NCBI RefSeq assembly: GCF_947387555.1
Contig: NZ_CANDNZ010000003.1
Span: 248,001-312,000 of the forward strand
DNA: 64,000 bases
Reading direction: 5' to 3'
Origin: Thalassomonas sp. RHCl1
GTDB lineage: Bacteria; Pseudomonadota; Gammaproteobacteria; Enterobacterales; Alteromonadaceae
The position numbers were made by a program, and so were the translations under genes. Below the pieces are notes generated by a model that was not told the origin of the DNA, made no database searches, and worked only from the letters and a program-made list of their open reading frames with translations. Positions 1 to 8,972 of this stretch are shown here, in pieces; within the stretch, counting starts at the first letter, position 1; the number at the start of each line of letters is the position of its first letter.

Positions 1-253
1 AGTCAGCCGAGGTTTCTGCCAGGTAGCATTCACGCCAGATATATGAGAGCTTGGCATCGAGTTTGCCGTCGTCATAATACAATGAAGCATTATGGCTTGA
101 GGAGGATAAACCGGAGCTGCGGACATCGTGTTCAATGCCAAAATCGGCATTACTGTCGGTTTTGGTGGAATTAATAAGAAAGCCGAAATCTTGCAGTATG
201 CCTTCAGGCGCAAAACTAAAGGGCTGCTGATATAAAAATTCAAAACTTTTTAC
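1..253 (-). pseudogene. TonB-dependent receptor, internal/C-terminal fragment, truncated 5' end
   Basis: Reading the minus strand from about 253 down to the window edge gives an open frame with the usual strand pattern of a TonB-dependent outer-membrane receptor: FEFLYQQPFSF, then a segment around NSTKTDSNADFG, then SSHNASLYYDD and LSYIWRECYLAE. In the family these lie in the last third of the beta-barrel (consensus like GlE-YQQPF ... NATLYYE ... SYNWRDEYL). No start codon or plug domain lies upstream in this frame; in-frame stops occur within about 15 nt and the neighbouring gene's stop codon is at 250-252. So the receptor is broken exactly at the end of the solute-binding gene. The rest, if any, lies outside the window. 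Certain about the family, less about whether it is a dead remnant. Confidence 0.6.
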
Positions 254-1128
254 TGGTGTTTTGTTGTGGTTTTATCAATAAAGTAAAATTCCCGGTAAAA
301 CCGTCGAAGAATTGCTTTCTCTTCTTCACCGTACCAGTACAAGCGTGAATGTAAAAAAGAGGGAGACAGGCTTTCTTCAATCAAAATTTTATTTATTTTC
401 GTTATCAGCTTTTTTCCCCATTCGTTCTTCGGGCAGGCAATATAAACCGGAATATAGCTGCTGGCTGCTTCCTCATCGATTAAATACGTTAAAAACTTAT
501 CGCTTACAGCGGCCTGCCTTGCTCTATAGGAGAACACAACCGGATACTGAATGATCACATCCAGCCTGTTGTTCAGTAGTAAAGTGATCAGCACATCATA
601 ATTATTGTTAATCAAAACATTAGGCTGATTTTTGTTTTGATTGACAATATGGTTAATCGTTTGGGTATAGCTATCTTCACTGACGCCGATTCTTAATGAA
701 TTGATTTTAAATAAAGCTTTTAAGCTGAGACTTTTGCCTTTAGGTAACAGATCCGCTTTGCTGGCACGGATGATAATGCGATGGGGAAGTACAATGCTGT
801 TGAGCAGGGAGAGTTGAAAATTCTCTTGATTCTCAGTTTTTTTTATCGTGGAAGGATGGCAAATTTTTTTACCTGCACTCAGGAGTTTTTGAGCCCTGAT
901 GGTATTCATTTTTAATCGATAATGCTTGTACTCAGGAAGGCCGCTGGCAAGTTTGCTGATAAGTTGGTCATAGATCCCCTGACCTTTGTTTTCAGCATCA
1001 AGAATATAAAAGGGAGGCCAGTCAATGGTTCGCCAGGTGATCTTATCTGTTGCCTTGCTCTCTTGGGCAATAGATTGCAAGCACACAAAAAGATTACAGA
1101 GGAATAAAGCAAATAAACTTTTATACAT
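250..1128 (-). CDS. Periplasmic solute-binding protein (SBP_bac_3-like, TIGR02285-type)
   Basis: About 292 residues from the start at 1128, which gives a clear signal peptide (MYKSLFALFLCNLFVC...IAQ). A start at 1191 would only add about 21 residues before that signal. The mature part opens with ITWRTIDWPPFYI, the WPPF motif of periplasmic amino-acid-binding-like proteins, and ends with a two-lobe fold pattern (LRIGVSEDSYT, then LLNNRLDVIIQYP). Such proteins bind a small ligand in the periplasm; many in this subgroup have no linked ABC permease and their ligand is unknown. No transporter genes are adjacent here. An AGAGG sequence lies close to the chosen start. The stop codon overlaps the remnant of a TonB receptor. 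Confidence 0.65.
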   Translation of the reverse strand: MYKSLFALFLCNLFVCLQSIAQESKATDKITWRTIDWPPFYILDAENKGQGIYDQLISKLASGLPEYKHYRLKMNTIRAQKLLSAGKKICHPSTIKKTENQENFQLSLLNSIVLPHRIIIRASKADLLPKGKSLSLKALFKINSLRIGVSEDSYTQTINHIVNQNKNQPNVLINNNYDVLITLLLNNRLDVIIQYPVVFSYRARQAAVSDKFLTYLIDEEAASSYIPVYIACPKNEWGKKLITKINKILIEESLSPSFLHSRLYWYGEEEKAILRRFYREFYFIDKTTTKHQ

Positions 1129-1719
1129 GCCTCTTATTGTGACCTTTTTGCTCGGTTTTAGACAATAAAGAGATATTCCGCTATCCATCATCTGCAGCTA
1201 TGGAAATAAGGCCGCAGTGAATGAATAAACTTTCTCGCTTTAACAAAAATAACTTAATTCAAAGCTAAGTTCAGATAATTTGTTTATTATCGGCACAAAG
1301 TCGGTAAATACCTCGCCTTTTGTTAAGAATATAGTGGTGATAGGCTGTTTTTGCCAAAATAGCCGTGGTTACTCACTTCCCCACTAAGTCAAAGCTAAAA
1401 GAGGCAATATTATAATGATATTTAACCAGTAAGAGCCAAACCCTCTTTAAAACCTGTGTATTGCGGTGAATTTAATCTTTAGTTTTTTCACTGAATAAAG
1501 ATTTTTGAGATGCTATTGGAAGGCCGCATCATTTGCCATAAAATTGATGATGAGTGACGCTATCATTACTGTTGCCACCATAAGGTGGGTCAACCATTAA
1601 TAAAATAGCTTACCTTCATGCTCCTGAGTTGATTCAGGATATAGAAAGAGCAGTACGTCCGACTTGATATGCGAAGTCAGGCGAAAGTAAATATCTGGAA
1701 TATTGGCTAGGAAATCATA
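1129..1719. other. Intergenic stretch, no supported gene
   Basis: Nearly 600 bases without a convincing gene, AT-rich on the left half. On the minus strand around 1516-1590 a short open stretch reads LLMVDPPYGG, resembling motif IV (DPPY) of adenine-N6 methyltransferases, but the flanking frames are closed by stops; it is either chance or a very decayed remnant. The start of the next gene is preceded by TAGGAA at a normal ribosome-binding distance. Confidence 0.4.
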
Positions 1720-2874
1720 ATGAAAATATTAATTGTCGGAGCAGGTATTGCCGGTTTGTCAATGGCGCGCCTGCTGCAAAAGCAAGGGCTGGATTTTACC
1801 ATCATAGAGAAAAAGCCTGCCGCCAGTACCGTCGGTGCAGGTATCGCCCTGCCTTTTAATGCTTTAAGGGCGCTAAAAGAAATCGGGGTTTATGATGAGG
1901 TTATGGCTCATGCTCACCAGGTACGGGAAATCCACTATACCACGGCGCAAGGTAAACTGCTGGCACAGGCCGATTTAACCGCCCCTCCTTTTGCGCAGGA
2001 CAAGTTTATCGCCCTGAAAAGAAAGCAGTTACAAGATGTCCTGCTGTCCGGACTGGAAGATAAAATCCGTTATGCCACTGAGCTGACCGCAGTAGATAAC
2101 CAGATACATGGGGTCAAGGTTAACAGTAATAACGGCGACATTGATGGCCGTTATGATCTGGTCATTGCCGCAGACGGTATCAACTCAGGGCTTAGAGCTG
2201 AACAATATCCGAACAGACATACCCTTTACCGCCATAAATTACCCGGTTGGCGTTTTGTGATTAAGGTGGAGCAGCACCAGCTTCAGCCGCTTTATATGTT
2301 GGGCAAGAGCGACTTGTTTATGGCTTATCCGTTAAGTGAAGACGAGTTGTACTGCTACGCCCATATTCATGAAGACAATGATTCACATCCGCTAAGCGGC
2401 GACGCAAAAAAAGATCTGAGAGCTATCTTTTGTACTTATGGCGGCCCGGTAGGCAAGATTTTACAGGCCCTGGACGATGTTGAAGTGATCTGCGGCGAAT
2501 TAAAATCGGTCGACCAGGCCCGCTATTATAAAGATCGTATCGTTTTTATCGGTGATGCCGCCAATGCCTGTTCGCCGCTATTACAACAGGGGGCCGCCGC
2601 CGCATTTGAAGATGCTATCTGCCTGGTAGAGTCCCTCATCAAAGACGAAAACATCGGCCCGGCATTGGAACAATATAAGCAGGCGCGCCGGACACGGATA
2701 GAATGGATCATTAATTATTCAGATAAGCCTTTGGCCAGCATAAAAAAAATGGAGAAGGCGCTGCCGCGTTTTATCCGAAATACCCTGATCCGCTTGCTGG
2801 GGCCTTTCAATGTCTTCGGTTGGAAAAAGCTTGCCACACAGGCCAAGCTGGCCAATAAAAGAAAGTTGGACTAG
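1720..2874 (+). CDS. FAD-dependent aromatic-type monooxygenase (PF01494 family)
   Basis: 384 residues, normal length for the UbiH/PhzS/salicylate-hydroxylase-like class. The N-terminus has the Rossmann motif VGAGIAGLSMARLL (GxGxxG) followed by the acidic EKKP that ends strand 2; DLVIAADGINS is the mid-protein DG motif that contacts FAD and NAD(P)H; IGDAANACSPLLQQGAAAA near residue 280 is the second FAD-ribose (GD) motif followed by the P-x-x-x-x-G loop. The enzyme would hydroxylate a small aromatic or polyprenyl substrate using NAD(P)H and O2 in the cytoplasm. It stands alone, without an operon partner, so the substrate cannot be deduced. The 2875-3078 gap holds nothing recognisable. Confidence 0.8.
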   Translation: MKILIVGAGIAGLSMARLLQKQGLDFTIIEKKPAASTVGAGIALPFNALRALKEIGVYDEVMAHAHQVREIHYTTAQGKLLAQADLTAPPFAQDKFIALKRKQLQDVLLSGLEDKIRYATELTAVDNQIHGVKVNSNNGDIDGRYDLVIAADGINSGLRAEQYPNRHTLYRHKLPGWRFVIKVEQHQLQPLYMLGKSDLFMAYPLSEDELYCYAHIHEDNDSHPLSGDAKKDLRAIFCTYGGPVGKILQALDDVEVICGELKSVDQARYYKDRIVFIGDAANACSPLLQQGAAAAFEDAICLVESLIKDENIGPALEQYKQARRTRIEWIINYSDKPLASIKKMEKALPRFIRNTLIRLLGPFNVFGWKKLATQAKLANKRKLD

Positions 2875-3078
2875 CTAAATCAGCTGTAATTGCTTATACA
2901 CAGGCAGTGCCTTTAGATCTTGGCTGCGATTTTAATGCAAATGCCGCGATGATCTCTGGAGAAGCCTTTACAGCAAGGCAATGTGTCTGTTTACTTTTTT
3001 GATACGCTCTACTCTTGCGTATATTTTTGCGTGATTGCTCAGCTTTGTCTGCTCCTTATTACCTGAGCGTAATAATAC

Positions 3079-3657
3079 CTAAGGCGGAAGGTCCTTTTGG
3101 AAGGCCGGGCTCCCATTCTCATAAACGGTATCATTGAGCGGGTTCCACCACCCCGTATTCCCCGGAGCACCTTCCACCGGGGAATGTTTAACTCCCAGCT
3201 TAGTCAGTAGATTATGGCAATGTTTACAACAAGGCGCATTTGCAGCTATATATACCTCACCACAAGTATTTTTCAATTCAGTTTGACAGGCGCTATAGTC
3301 CGGATTTTTATCTCCTTTGGCAGTATTAAGTTTTTCAATAATCCTGTGCTTAAAAAGTAATGCTGCCAAAGTGATCATTTCCGCATGATACCCGGTCCAT
3401 TGGGTCACATTGCAAATAGTTGTTTGGATACATTCAGGGCTTCTGCCGTCAATAATACTATCGTACCCTGGTATCTCCTTTATTTTAAATGGGCCTTTTT
3501 GTGTTGCTCCTATGAGCTGTTTAGGGAAGTGACTGGCCCAGCATAGCGCTGAGGTCGGTGCTTGTTTCCCTCCTGCTCCTCGTTTTCCTATTTGTTCCAT
3601 CAAAATTTGTTGTAATTCTCTTAAATATTCATCTGTTTCATCTGTTTCATCGGCCAT
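3079..3657 (-). CDS. Small deaminase-fold protein (HAE ... PCxxC)
   Basis: 192 residues, no signal peptide. It carries the two zinc signatures of the cytidine-deaminase fold: GYHAEM (HAE, ligand His plus catalytic Glu) near residue 93 and NAPCCKHCHNLL (PCxxC, two ligand Cys) near residue 143, preceded by a hydrophobic strand (GEVYIAA) as the fold requires. The tail contains a GWWNP motif and an NGSPAFQKDLP end. The spacing between motifs (about 45 residues) and the tail are unlike housekeeping Cdd or TadA; the layout is closer to bacterial toxin or nucleic-acid-mutator deaminases, but I cannot name a family. The N-terminus has a short repeat (DETDETDE, from a 9-bp DNA repeat). A ribosome-binding AAAGG precedes the start. 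It lies just upstream of, and divergent from, the 4048-6013 gene pair. Confidence 0.6.
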   Translation of the reverse strand: MADETDETDEYLRELQQILMEQIGKRGAGGKQAPTSALCWASHFPKQLIGATQKGPFKIKEIPGYDSIIDGRSPECIQTTICNVTQWTGYHAEMITLAALLFKHRIIEKLNTAKGDKNPDYSACQTELKNTCGEVYIAANAPCCKHCHNLLTKLGVKHSPVEGAPGNTGWWNPLNDTVYENGSPAFQKDLPP

Positions 3658-4047
3658 GACTTATCTACCTTTGTTATCTAATAGTGGCTAATATCCGGTA
3701 TCTTTCAAGCTATAAAACTATATTGAAAATATAGTTACAAAATAACGGTATTCCAGTGCATTAAATAAATGCATTCTGCAATGAGAGCCGCCTCCGGCAT
3801 AACCTTTGAATTAATTGTAAGTTGCTTGTGTTTACTGGCAAGACTTCAACCGGGCACCTGAGACTGCTACAGCGAAATAACCTTTTAATCAGGAATTTCG
3901 GGTACTGGATAAAAGTGTTTATTAGAAAAATAAAGGTTAGTTTGTCATTACTTGCAGGCCATTACTGGCTCAATGTTATTGCAATCGCACCACATAGATC
4001 GTAAGTTATTGACCAGGCAGGATAACTATAAGAAAAGGAGCCCCCTA
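3658..4047. other. Divergent promoter region
   Basis: Upstream region shared by the deaminase-fold gene (minus) and the small-protein gene (plus). It holds an inverted repeat TGCATT-5 nt-AATGCA near 3757-3774 and a strong Shine-Dalgarno (AAAAGGAG) at 4033-4040 just before the plus-strand start. No gene is supported here; an upstream extension of the plus-strand frame from 3952 has no ribosome-binding site. Confidence 0.4.
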
Positions 4048-4407
4048 ATGCCAAAAAGCAGTGAAAAAGGCCTACAAACCCTGATGGATAAAATTGTTGA
4101 CGGTGTGCAAGACTTTACCACCACGACCGTTAATTCTTATACCGGCGACATCCGCGGTATGCTCAAAGATGACGCCAGCGGAAAAATTGATTTTAAAAAG
4201 CTGTTTGAAGAGTCGGACAAAAAAGACAGCAGCATTAAGCTGGTGATGAGTTCGGAATACAGTTTAGACGGCGACGCCAATTTGTACCGGGACTCCTCAG
4301 AAGAGCTACGCCCGGACATTAAAGCCGCCCATGATGAAGCGGTGCAAACCGCCCGGGAGATGAAAGCCGATTTATTCAAGTTAATCTTTGAAGCAATCAA
4401 GAAATAA
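4048..4407 (+). CDS. Conserved-looking small cytoplasmic protein, unknown function
   Basis: 119 residues starting at the ATG that follows a strong AAAAGGAG ribosome-binding site. It has no signal peptide or membrane segment, is rich in Asp, Lys and Glu, and is mostly predicted helix at both ends (KGLQTLMDKIVDGVQDF; AAHDEAVQTAREMKADLFKLIFEAIKK). I recognise no family. It lies 31 bp upstream of the peptidoglycan-binding-domain gene on the same strand, so the two are probably co-transcribed and may act together. Confidence 0.55.
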   Translation: MPKSSEKGLQTLMDKIVDGVQDFTTTTVNSYTGDIRGMLKDDASGKIDFKKLFEESDKKDSSIKLVMSSEYSLDGDANLYRDSSEELRPDIKAAHDEAVQTAREMKADLFKLIFEAIKK

Positions 4408-4438
4408 CAGCCAGCCGCAGATAACTTAACTTCAGCCC

Positions 4439-6013
4439 ATGTCAGATACTCTGGATATCCGCTTTGCCGTAGAGCAATCCCTGAACATTGATAAGCTTAC
4501 CAGCTACCAATCCTGTATCCGCAGTGCGGTAGACCAGGGGGTTTTACTCGACACGCCGGGATTTTCCGGGACGCCTAAAGATAAAAAAGCCCTGTCACCG
4601 CAATTTCGTCCCTTGCTGTGTACCCGCCTTTACCGCCTGGGTTATCTGGATGAAGAAGACACAGATGACATCAGCAATGGCAAACTGGTCAAGGCCATTA
4701 AACAGCTGCAAAAAGAAGCGGGGTTAAAAACTGACGGCTGGATCGGCGAAGTCACCTGGCAGGCATTACAGCAGCTGTTTACTTTCGAAGAGCCAACCGA
4801 GCTGGAAAAATGGTACCGGGCCGGGCAGCCCTCGCTGTTTTTAAGACGGGCGGTGAACCTGAGGTTGATGGTCCTTGGTATCAGTCGCCGGCGCTCACAG
4901 GCTGATAATGATGATTTTTCAAAAGATCTGGCTAAATTCGGGCAAATACTGAGCCACCTGGGCATAACAGTCGACAAGACAAATGAACAAACCTTCTTAT
5001 TAGACTATTTGTTTGATATTGACTGCCAAACCAGGCACATCGGCTCCTTATCCCCCGAATATATCCGGGCAATTGCGAAAAAGTACCAGCAGGTAAACAA
5101 CCAGTCGATGTTGTCCTATTTTGGCGGTTTATTACGGGCTGAGCTCTGGTTAAGTGGCTATAAGGATGCAGCATTAAGCAGCCGTATTCTTAAGAGAAAA
5201 CAGCATCATATGTCCAGTAAAAGGCATATCTGGTTCACCAGTGGCCTTAACGATGCCATTAAAGTTTTCTGGAAAGATCTTGAGCAAAAAGGGCTCAGCA
5301 CTCTTGATTTTAATGAAAAAAAGAGTGATATCGAGCGCTTTATTTATAGCATGCGCTTTCTCGCTCAGGGAGTCGAAGCGGTTAACACCCAGAGCATAAG
5401 TAAAGAACAAATCACCCAGGAACTCAGAGAAAAATCCAATGATCAGCAATACAGCCAGCATATTAGCGAGCAATGGCAGTCGGTGGGCTGGTTCAGCTGG
5501 GTTTTTGACGGCCTGAAACGCATCTGGCATGCCATTAAAAACCTGTTAAGCGATGTTCTGGAAACGGCCAAATATCTTATCCGCGGCATGAAGCAGGTGA
5601 TCAGCAATGGCCTGTTTTATCTGCAACGGGCATTTTACGTGCTTGAACAGGGGCTGGAATTTCTGCTGTGTAAAACCGTGCCCGGCTCAAATGAACAGCT
5701 GCATATGCAGCGGGATCGGGATTTTGATTATAAGGTGTTTATCGGCGAACAGGTGACCCGTGAGGACATTTCATTGTTTTCCCGTATCGTGGCCCATAAA
5801 CGCCTGATGACACGCGCTGCCCTGCGGGTTTTTGAAATTATCAGCAAAGCGATGGAAATGGCATTATCGCTGTTTCAGCTCAGTAATCCGGTTGGCTGGT
5901 GGAAGTTGATCCAGTCGCTGATCAATATCAATGAGCTTTTTGATGAACAAGACAAGCATATTCTCAGCCAGGCGTTTGCTCCCGATTTACAGTTACTCCT
6001 TCCCTCATCCTGA
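4439..6013 (+). CDS. Protein with N-terminal peptidoglycan-binding-like domain (PF01471), remainder unknown
   Basis: 524 residues without a signal peptide. Residues about 60-115 form a PG_binding_1-type domain: RPLLCTRLYRLGYLDEED followed by AIKQLQKEAGLKTDGWIGEVTWQALQQL, with the typical D-G-x-x-G-x-x-T-W turn. The rest (about 400 residues) is helical and unassigned, including an amphipathic or weakly hydrophobic stretch (VGWFSWVFDGLKRIWHAIKNLL) near residue 345. The family role is binding cell-wall peptides or serving as a modular domain in secretion-system cargo; without a signal peptide, cytoplasmic location or export by a specialised system are both possible. No strong ribosome-binding site precedes the ATG, suggesting translational coupling with the gene 31 bp upstream. 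Confidence 0.6.
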   Translation: MSDTLDIRFAVEQSLNIDKLTSYQSCIRSAVDQGVLLDTPGFSGTPKDKKALSPQFRPLLCTRLYRLGYLDEEDTDDISNGKLVKAIKQLQKEAGLKTDGWIGEVTWQALQQLFTFEEPTELEKWYRAGQPSLFLRRAVNLRLMVLGISRRRSQADNDDFSKDLAKFGQILSHLGITVDKTNEQTFLLDYLFDIDCQTRHIGSLSPEYIRAIAKKYQQVNNQSMLSYFGGLLRAELWLSGYKDAALSSRILKRKQHHMSSKRHIWFTSGLNDAIKVFWKDLEQKGLSTLDFNEKKSDIERFIYSMRFLAQGVEAVNTQSISKEQITQELREKSNDQQYSQHISEQWQSVGWFSWVFDGLKRIWHAIKNLLSDVLETAKYLIRGMKQVISNGLFYLQRAFYVLEQGLEFLLCKTVPGSNEQLHMQRDRDFDYKVFIGEQVTREDISLFSRIVAHKRLMTRAALRVFEIISKAMEMALSLFQLSNPVGWWKLIQSLININELFDEQDKHILSQAFAPDLQLLLPSS

Positions 6014-6404
6014 TAACCTGTTTTTATTATAAAAAAGTGTTGCGGTGAATCAGTGCGCCTCTGTTATTGCTACTGCATACAACAATTTCCTCAAGAGATA
6101 CCGGGCTACGGAAAAATCCAATGTAAAGATTTGTATAATTTTATGCCCCGCATTTTTACATAACATGCCTGCTATAACCTAAAACGAAGAGCTATATTAG
6201 CCCCAGTTAAGACTGTCCGCTTGAAAACGGGACTAGCAGTCCTTGGCATCTTCGTTCAACGATACTACTAGGTAAACCTCAACGTTTTTTATTTGGCATG
6301 GGTTATAGAATCCGGGTAAAAATAACGGAGTGTTTTGCAAAGCTGAACTCCCAAAAATAGAAAGCGTAAATTAACAAACTCAGTTAAGCGCAAGGAGACA
6401 ATAG
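6014..6404 (+). other. Long leader with potential stem-loops upstream of the esterase gene
   Basis: 390 bases with no gene. Between about 6210 and 6365 several short inverted repeats can pair: GACTG/CAGTC (6210-6242 region) enclosing GTCC/GGAC, CGTT/AACG around 6255-6263, and GGAG/CTCC around 6330-6355. The run of nested pairings just before a gene suggests a structured 5' leader, but I cannot match it to a known riboswitch class. AAGGAG precedes the start at 6405. Confidence 0.3.
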
Positions 6405-7319
6405 ATGTACACAAAATTATTACTTGGATTATTGGCCGTTACTATGAGTTGGTCAGCTCTTGCAAAAACCACCTTAAATACCTATCCCCTTCCTTCCGGC
6501 ATTAAAGTCTTGGCTGACCTTGCCTATGGCCGGGATGCAAAGCACACTTTAGATGTTTATATTCCTGCCGACGCAAAAGATGTCCCGGTAATCTTCATGG
6601 TGCATGGTGGTGCGTGGCAAGGAGGCGATAAGGCGATTAAATCAGAAGTTGAAAACAAGATAGCTCACTGGGTGACAAGAGGTTTTATCCTGGTTTCTAC
6701 CAACTATCGTACCCTGCCGCAAGTCGGGCCGGTTGAACAAACCAAAGATATAGCCGCGGCTTTATTTTTTGCTCAAGAAAGGGCATATAAATGGGGAGGT
6801 TCTGCGGAGAAGTTCCTATTGATGGGCCATTCATCAGGAGCGCACTTGGTGTCTCTGGTATCAGCTAATTACCATACTATCATCGGAGATGGCATCATGC
6901 CCTGGTTAGGCACGATTTCACTGGATATTTCCGGCTACGACATAGTGAAAAAGGTAATTGGTCCAAACCCTTCTGAATTTTATAAGAAAAAGTTTGGTGA
7001 GAATCCTGATTATTTGAAAAAGGCATCCCCCTTTTATGCCCTTACCGACAAAATTCCTCCATTTCTGGCAATATGCTCACGGCGAAGTGATGATGCCTGT
7101 ACTCAAGCTGAAAATTTCATTGGAAAAGCCAAAAACCTTGGTACCTATGCAGAATTGCTACCTGTAGATTTATCTCATGGAGAAATCAATTCAGAACTTG
7201 GCAAAGACTCTTGCTATACCAAGGATGTTGATGATTTCCTTAAAAAACTAAGTTCAGGCATAGCGTCAATGCTAACGAGCCAAACCACCCTGATACAGAA
7301 AAACTGCGCCGGTGCTTGA
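6405..7319 (+). CDS. Secreted alpha/beta hydrolase (esterase/lipase, BD-FAE/Abhydrolase_3-like)
   Basis: 304 residues with an N-terminal signal peptide ending ...WSALA. HGGAWQGGDK near residue 67 is the oxyanion-hole HGG motif of the hormone-sensitive-lipase/carboxylesterase group; LMGHSSGAHLVSL near residue 145 is the nucleophile elbow (GHSSG, Ser nucleophile); the late LSHGEI supplies the catalytic His and the preceding ICSRRSDDAC region probably the acid. It should hydrolyse ester bonds of small acyl substrates in the periplasm or outside the cell. AAGGAG lies just upstream of the ATG. A strong hairpin follows the stop codon. It is convergent with the PEP-CTERM metalloprotease. Confidence 0.8.
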   Translation: MYTKLLLGLLAVTMSWSALAKTTLNTYPLPSGIKVLADLAYGRDAKHTLDVYIPADAKDVPVIFMVHGGAWQGGDKAIKSEVENKIAHWVTRGFILVSTNYRTLPQVGPVEQTKDIAAALFFAQERAYKWGGSAEKFLLMGHSSGAHLVSLVSANYHTIIGDGIMPWLGTISLDISGYDIVKKVIGPNPSEFYKKKFGENPDYLKKASPFYALTDKIPPFLAICSRRSDDACTQAENFIGKAKNLGTYAELLPVDLSHGEINSELGKDSCYTKDVDDFLKKLSSGIASMLTSQTTLIQKNCAGA

Positions 7320-7340
7320 AACGTTATTCTCAGATGAAAG

Positions 7341-7383
7341 ATAGCTAAAGAGACAACATTGTTGCTTGCTCTTTAGCTATTTA
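7341..7383. terminator. Terminator hairpin between convergent genes
   Basis: Perfect 12-bp stem: ATAGCTAAAGAG at 7341-7352 and CTCTTTAGCTAT at 7369-7380, with a 16-nt loop, then TTT. It lies between the esterase (plus) and the PEP-CTERM protease (minus), and can serve both. The T-run is short. Confidence 0.6.
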
Positions 7384-7405
7384 TGAATGGCATTAAAGGG
7401 AAGGT

Positions 7406-8518
7406 TTAGTGATTCATCGACGCTTTTTTACGGCGCCCAAGTAGCAGGCCAACACCGGCCAGGCCAAATAAAGCAACAGATGCCGGTTCAGGTACCTGCG
7501 AAGTTGATGCTAAATCCCAGCCCATAACATCAAAGGCTAAAATATCCAGGGTAGAGACTTGTTGATATTCACCAAATCCCGTGGTGGGATCCATAGTGCC
7601 CAGGCCAAGATGATCTTTCCAGTGGCTTGCCTGGCGGCCATCGCCGCCAAAAGAGCCGGATGAAAACTGGGCAAGCGAGGTTTGCCCGCCATCAATGGAA
7701 AAATAACTGTCGGCGCCCGGCCGAAAATCTAATACCCCGTCGCCGGCCGCCAGGCTTTCATCGGAATAGCGAAATAAATCCAGGGTATTGATGATGGCAT
7801 AATTGTCTAAATCCAGCGGAGATGCCTGGCCATTATACCAGTAGTCATAGGTATCAACACCGCTGGTGAAACCGAGCGCATGCCCTATTTCATGAATGGC
7901 AACCCCGACAAAGTCCATTTTGTCGCTGTCGATGCCGTCGGAAGGATCAAAATCAAAAGCAAAGGCATTGCTAAAGGTGATTGACGCATCCGAGTCCAAG
8001 AACGCCGTGCCCCAGGAGTTGGCGGAAAACCCCAATGCCTTAGCATTGGCCTGCGTCAGTGCCAGGGCATAATTATCGGCGGAGCCATCGTTATCCAGGC
8101 CGGGGGATGCGGTATCGGCTTCTTGATCTAAAAAACTAATCGCACAAACGCCAATGCTTTGATCATCACAGCCTAGATGATTAACCGCAGAGGCATCCGC
8201 CGCCGAAGTGGCGTCATTGGCCATGCTTTGTATGATATCGTCATACAGAAATACCGCCCGGTTAGAGCCGGTAGAGCCGATAACATTAGGGGCTAAGGCG
8301 GCAAAGCCGATATCCAGGTTGATGGTGACATCATCAACAAAAGTTGACGACCAAAAATTGGCCGCCTGACGAAAGCCGGCCAGGGCCTGCTGTCCCTGGG
8401 CATCGGCAAAGTCAGAGTCGTTATAGGTTAATTCGATAGTGGTTGCAAAAGCAGTTGAAATGTTAATACTCGCAGCAAGGATCACTGCTGCAATGGCAGA
8501 CATTTTATTGATATACAT
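7406..8518 (-). CDS. PEP-CTERM-sorted zinc metalloprotease
   Basis: 370 residues. An N-terminal signal peptide (…AASINISTAFA) leads to a secreted domain with AIHEIGHALGF near residue 207, an HExxHxxG zinc-protease motif followed by SGVD, the pattern of NF038122-like PEP-CTERM metalloproteases. The C-terminus is a PEP-CTERM sorting signal: VPEPASVALFGLAGVGLLLG then RRKK, i.e. PEP motif, transmembrane helix, basic tail. Such proteins are processed by an exosortase (EpsH/XrtA type) and end up at the surface or in exopolysaccharide; no exosortase gene is in this window. The 454 bases upstream (8519-8972) separate it from lodA, divergently transcribed. Confidence 0.85.
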   Translation of the reverse strand: MYINKMSAIAAVILAASINISTAFATTIELTYNDSDFADAQGQQALAGFRQAANFWSSTFVDDVTINLDIGFAALAPNVIGSTGSNRAVFLYDDIIQSMANDATSAADASAVNHLGCDDQSIGVCAISFLDQEADTASPGLDNDGSADNYALALTQANAKALGFSANSWGTAFLDSDASITFSNAFAFDFDPSDGIDSDKMDFVGVAIHEIGHALGFTSGVDTYDYWYNGQASPLDLDNYAIINTLDLFRYSDESLAAGDGVLDFRPGADSYFSIDGGQTSLAQFSSGSFGGDGRQASHWKDHLGLGTMDPTTGFGEYQQVSTLDILAFDVMGWDLASTSQVPEPASVALFGLAGVGLLLGRRKKASMNH

Positions 8519-8972
8519 GCGAATTCCTTTTAATTTTATTATTTTTTTATTGGTTTATTGCAAACCAAGGCCTGTGACATCACGGACAATTTTCCTGCCG
8601 TACACTTAGATAAATAAAGTTAATAGAAGTGAAATAATCAAGGGAAGAGATGACATTCAAGATAATAAAAAGACAATTTTATGTAAAATCAAGACAAAGG
8701 GAGTATGCCGCTATCATTACCTTAACGCATCACCTGCTGTTTTAAACTTTCTTTTTCTGCTTTGCGCTCATGAAAGATACCAAGCCTGCCCGGGTGTAAT
8801 AACGGGTAATATTTTTAAATTCCCCAAATGGTATGCTAATTGACCAGATCTGATGGTAACGACCGGGGGAATATCTTTTGTTTATTATCAGCTTTACTAC
8901 TATAGCGAAGACCATGGCAGCTAAGTTGCCATTGCCGTTAACCGATAATTACATAGCGTAAAGGAAGACGAG
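8519..8972. other. Divergent upstream region between the PEP-CTERM protease and lodA
   Basis: No gene seen. AT-rich next to the protease start, consistent with its promoter. AAGGAAGACGAG immediately before 8973 is the lodA ribosome-binding site. I could not identify a specific operator. Confidence 0.4.

Noticed and set aside
1516-1600. DPPY-containing minus-strand stretch resembling an adenine methyltransferase motif
   Set aside because: Only about 25 residues, closed by stops on both sides, no other methyltransferase motif; could be chance.
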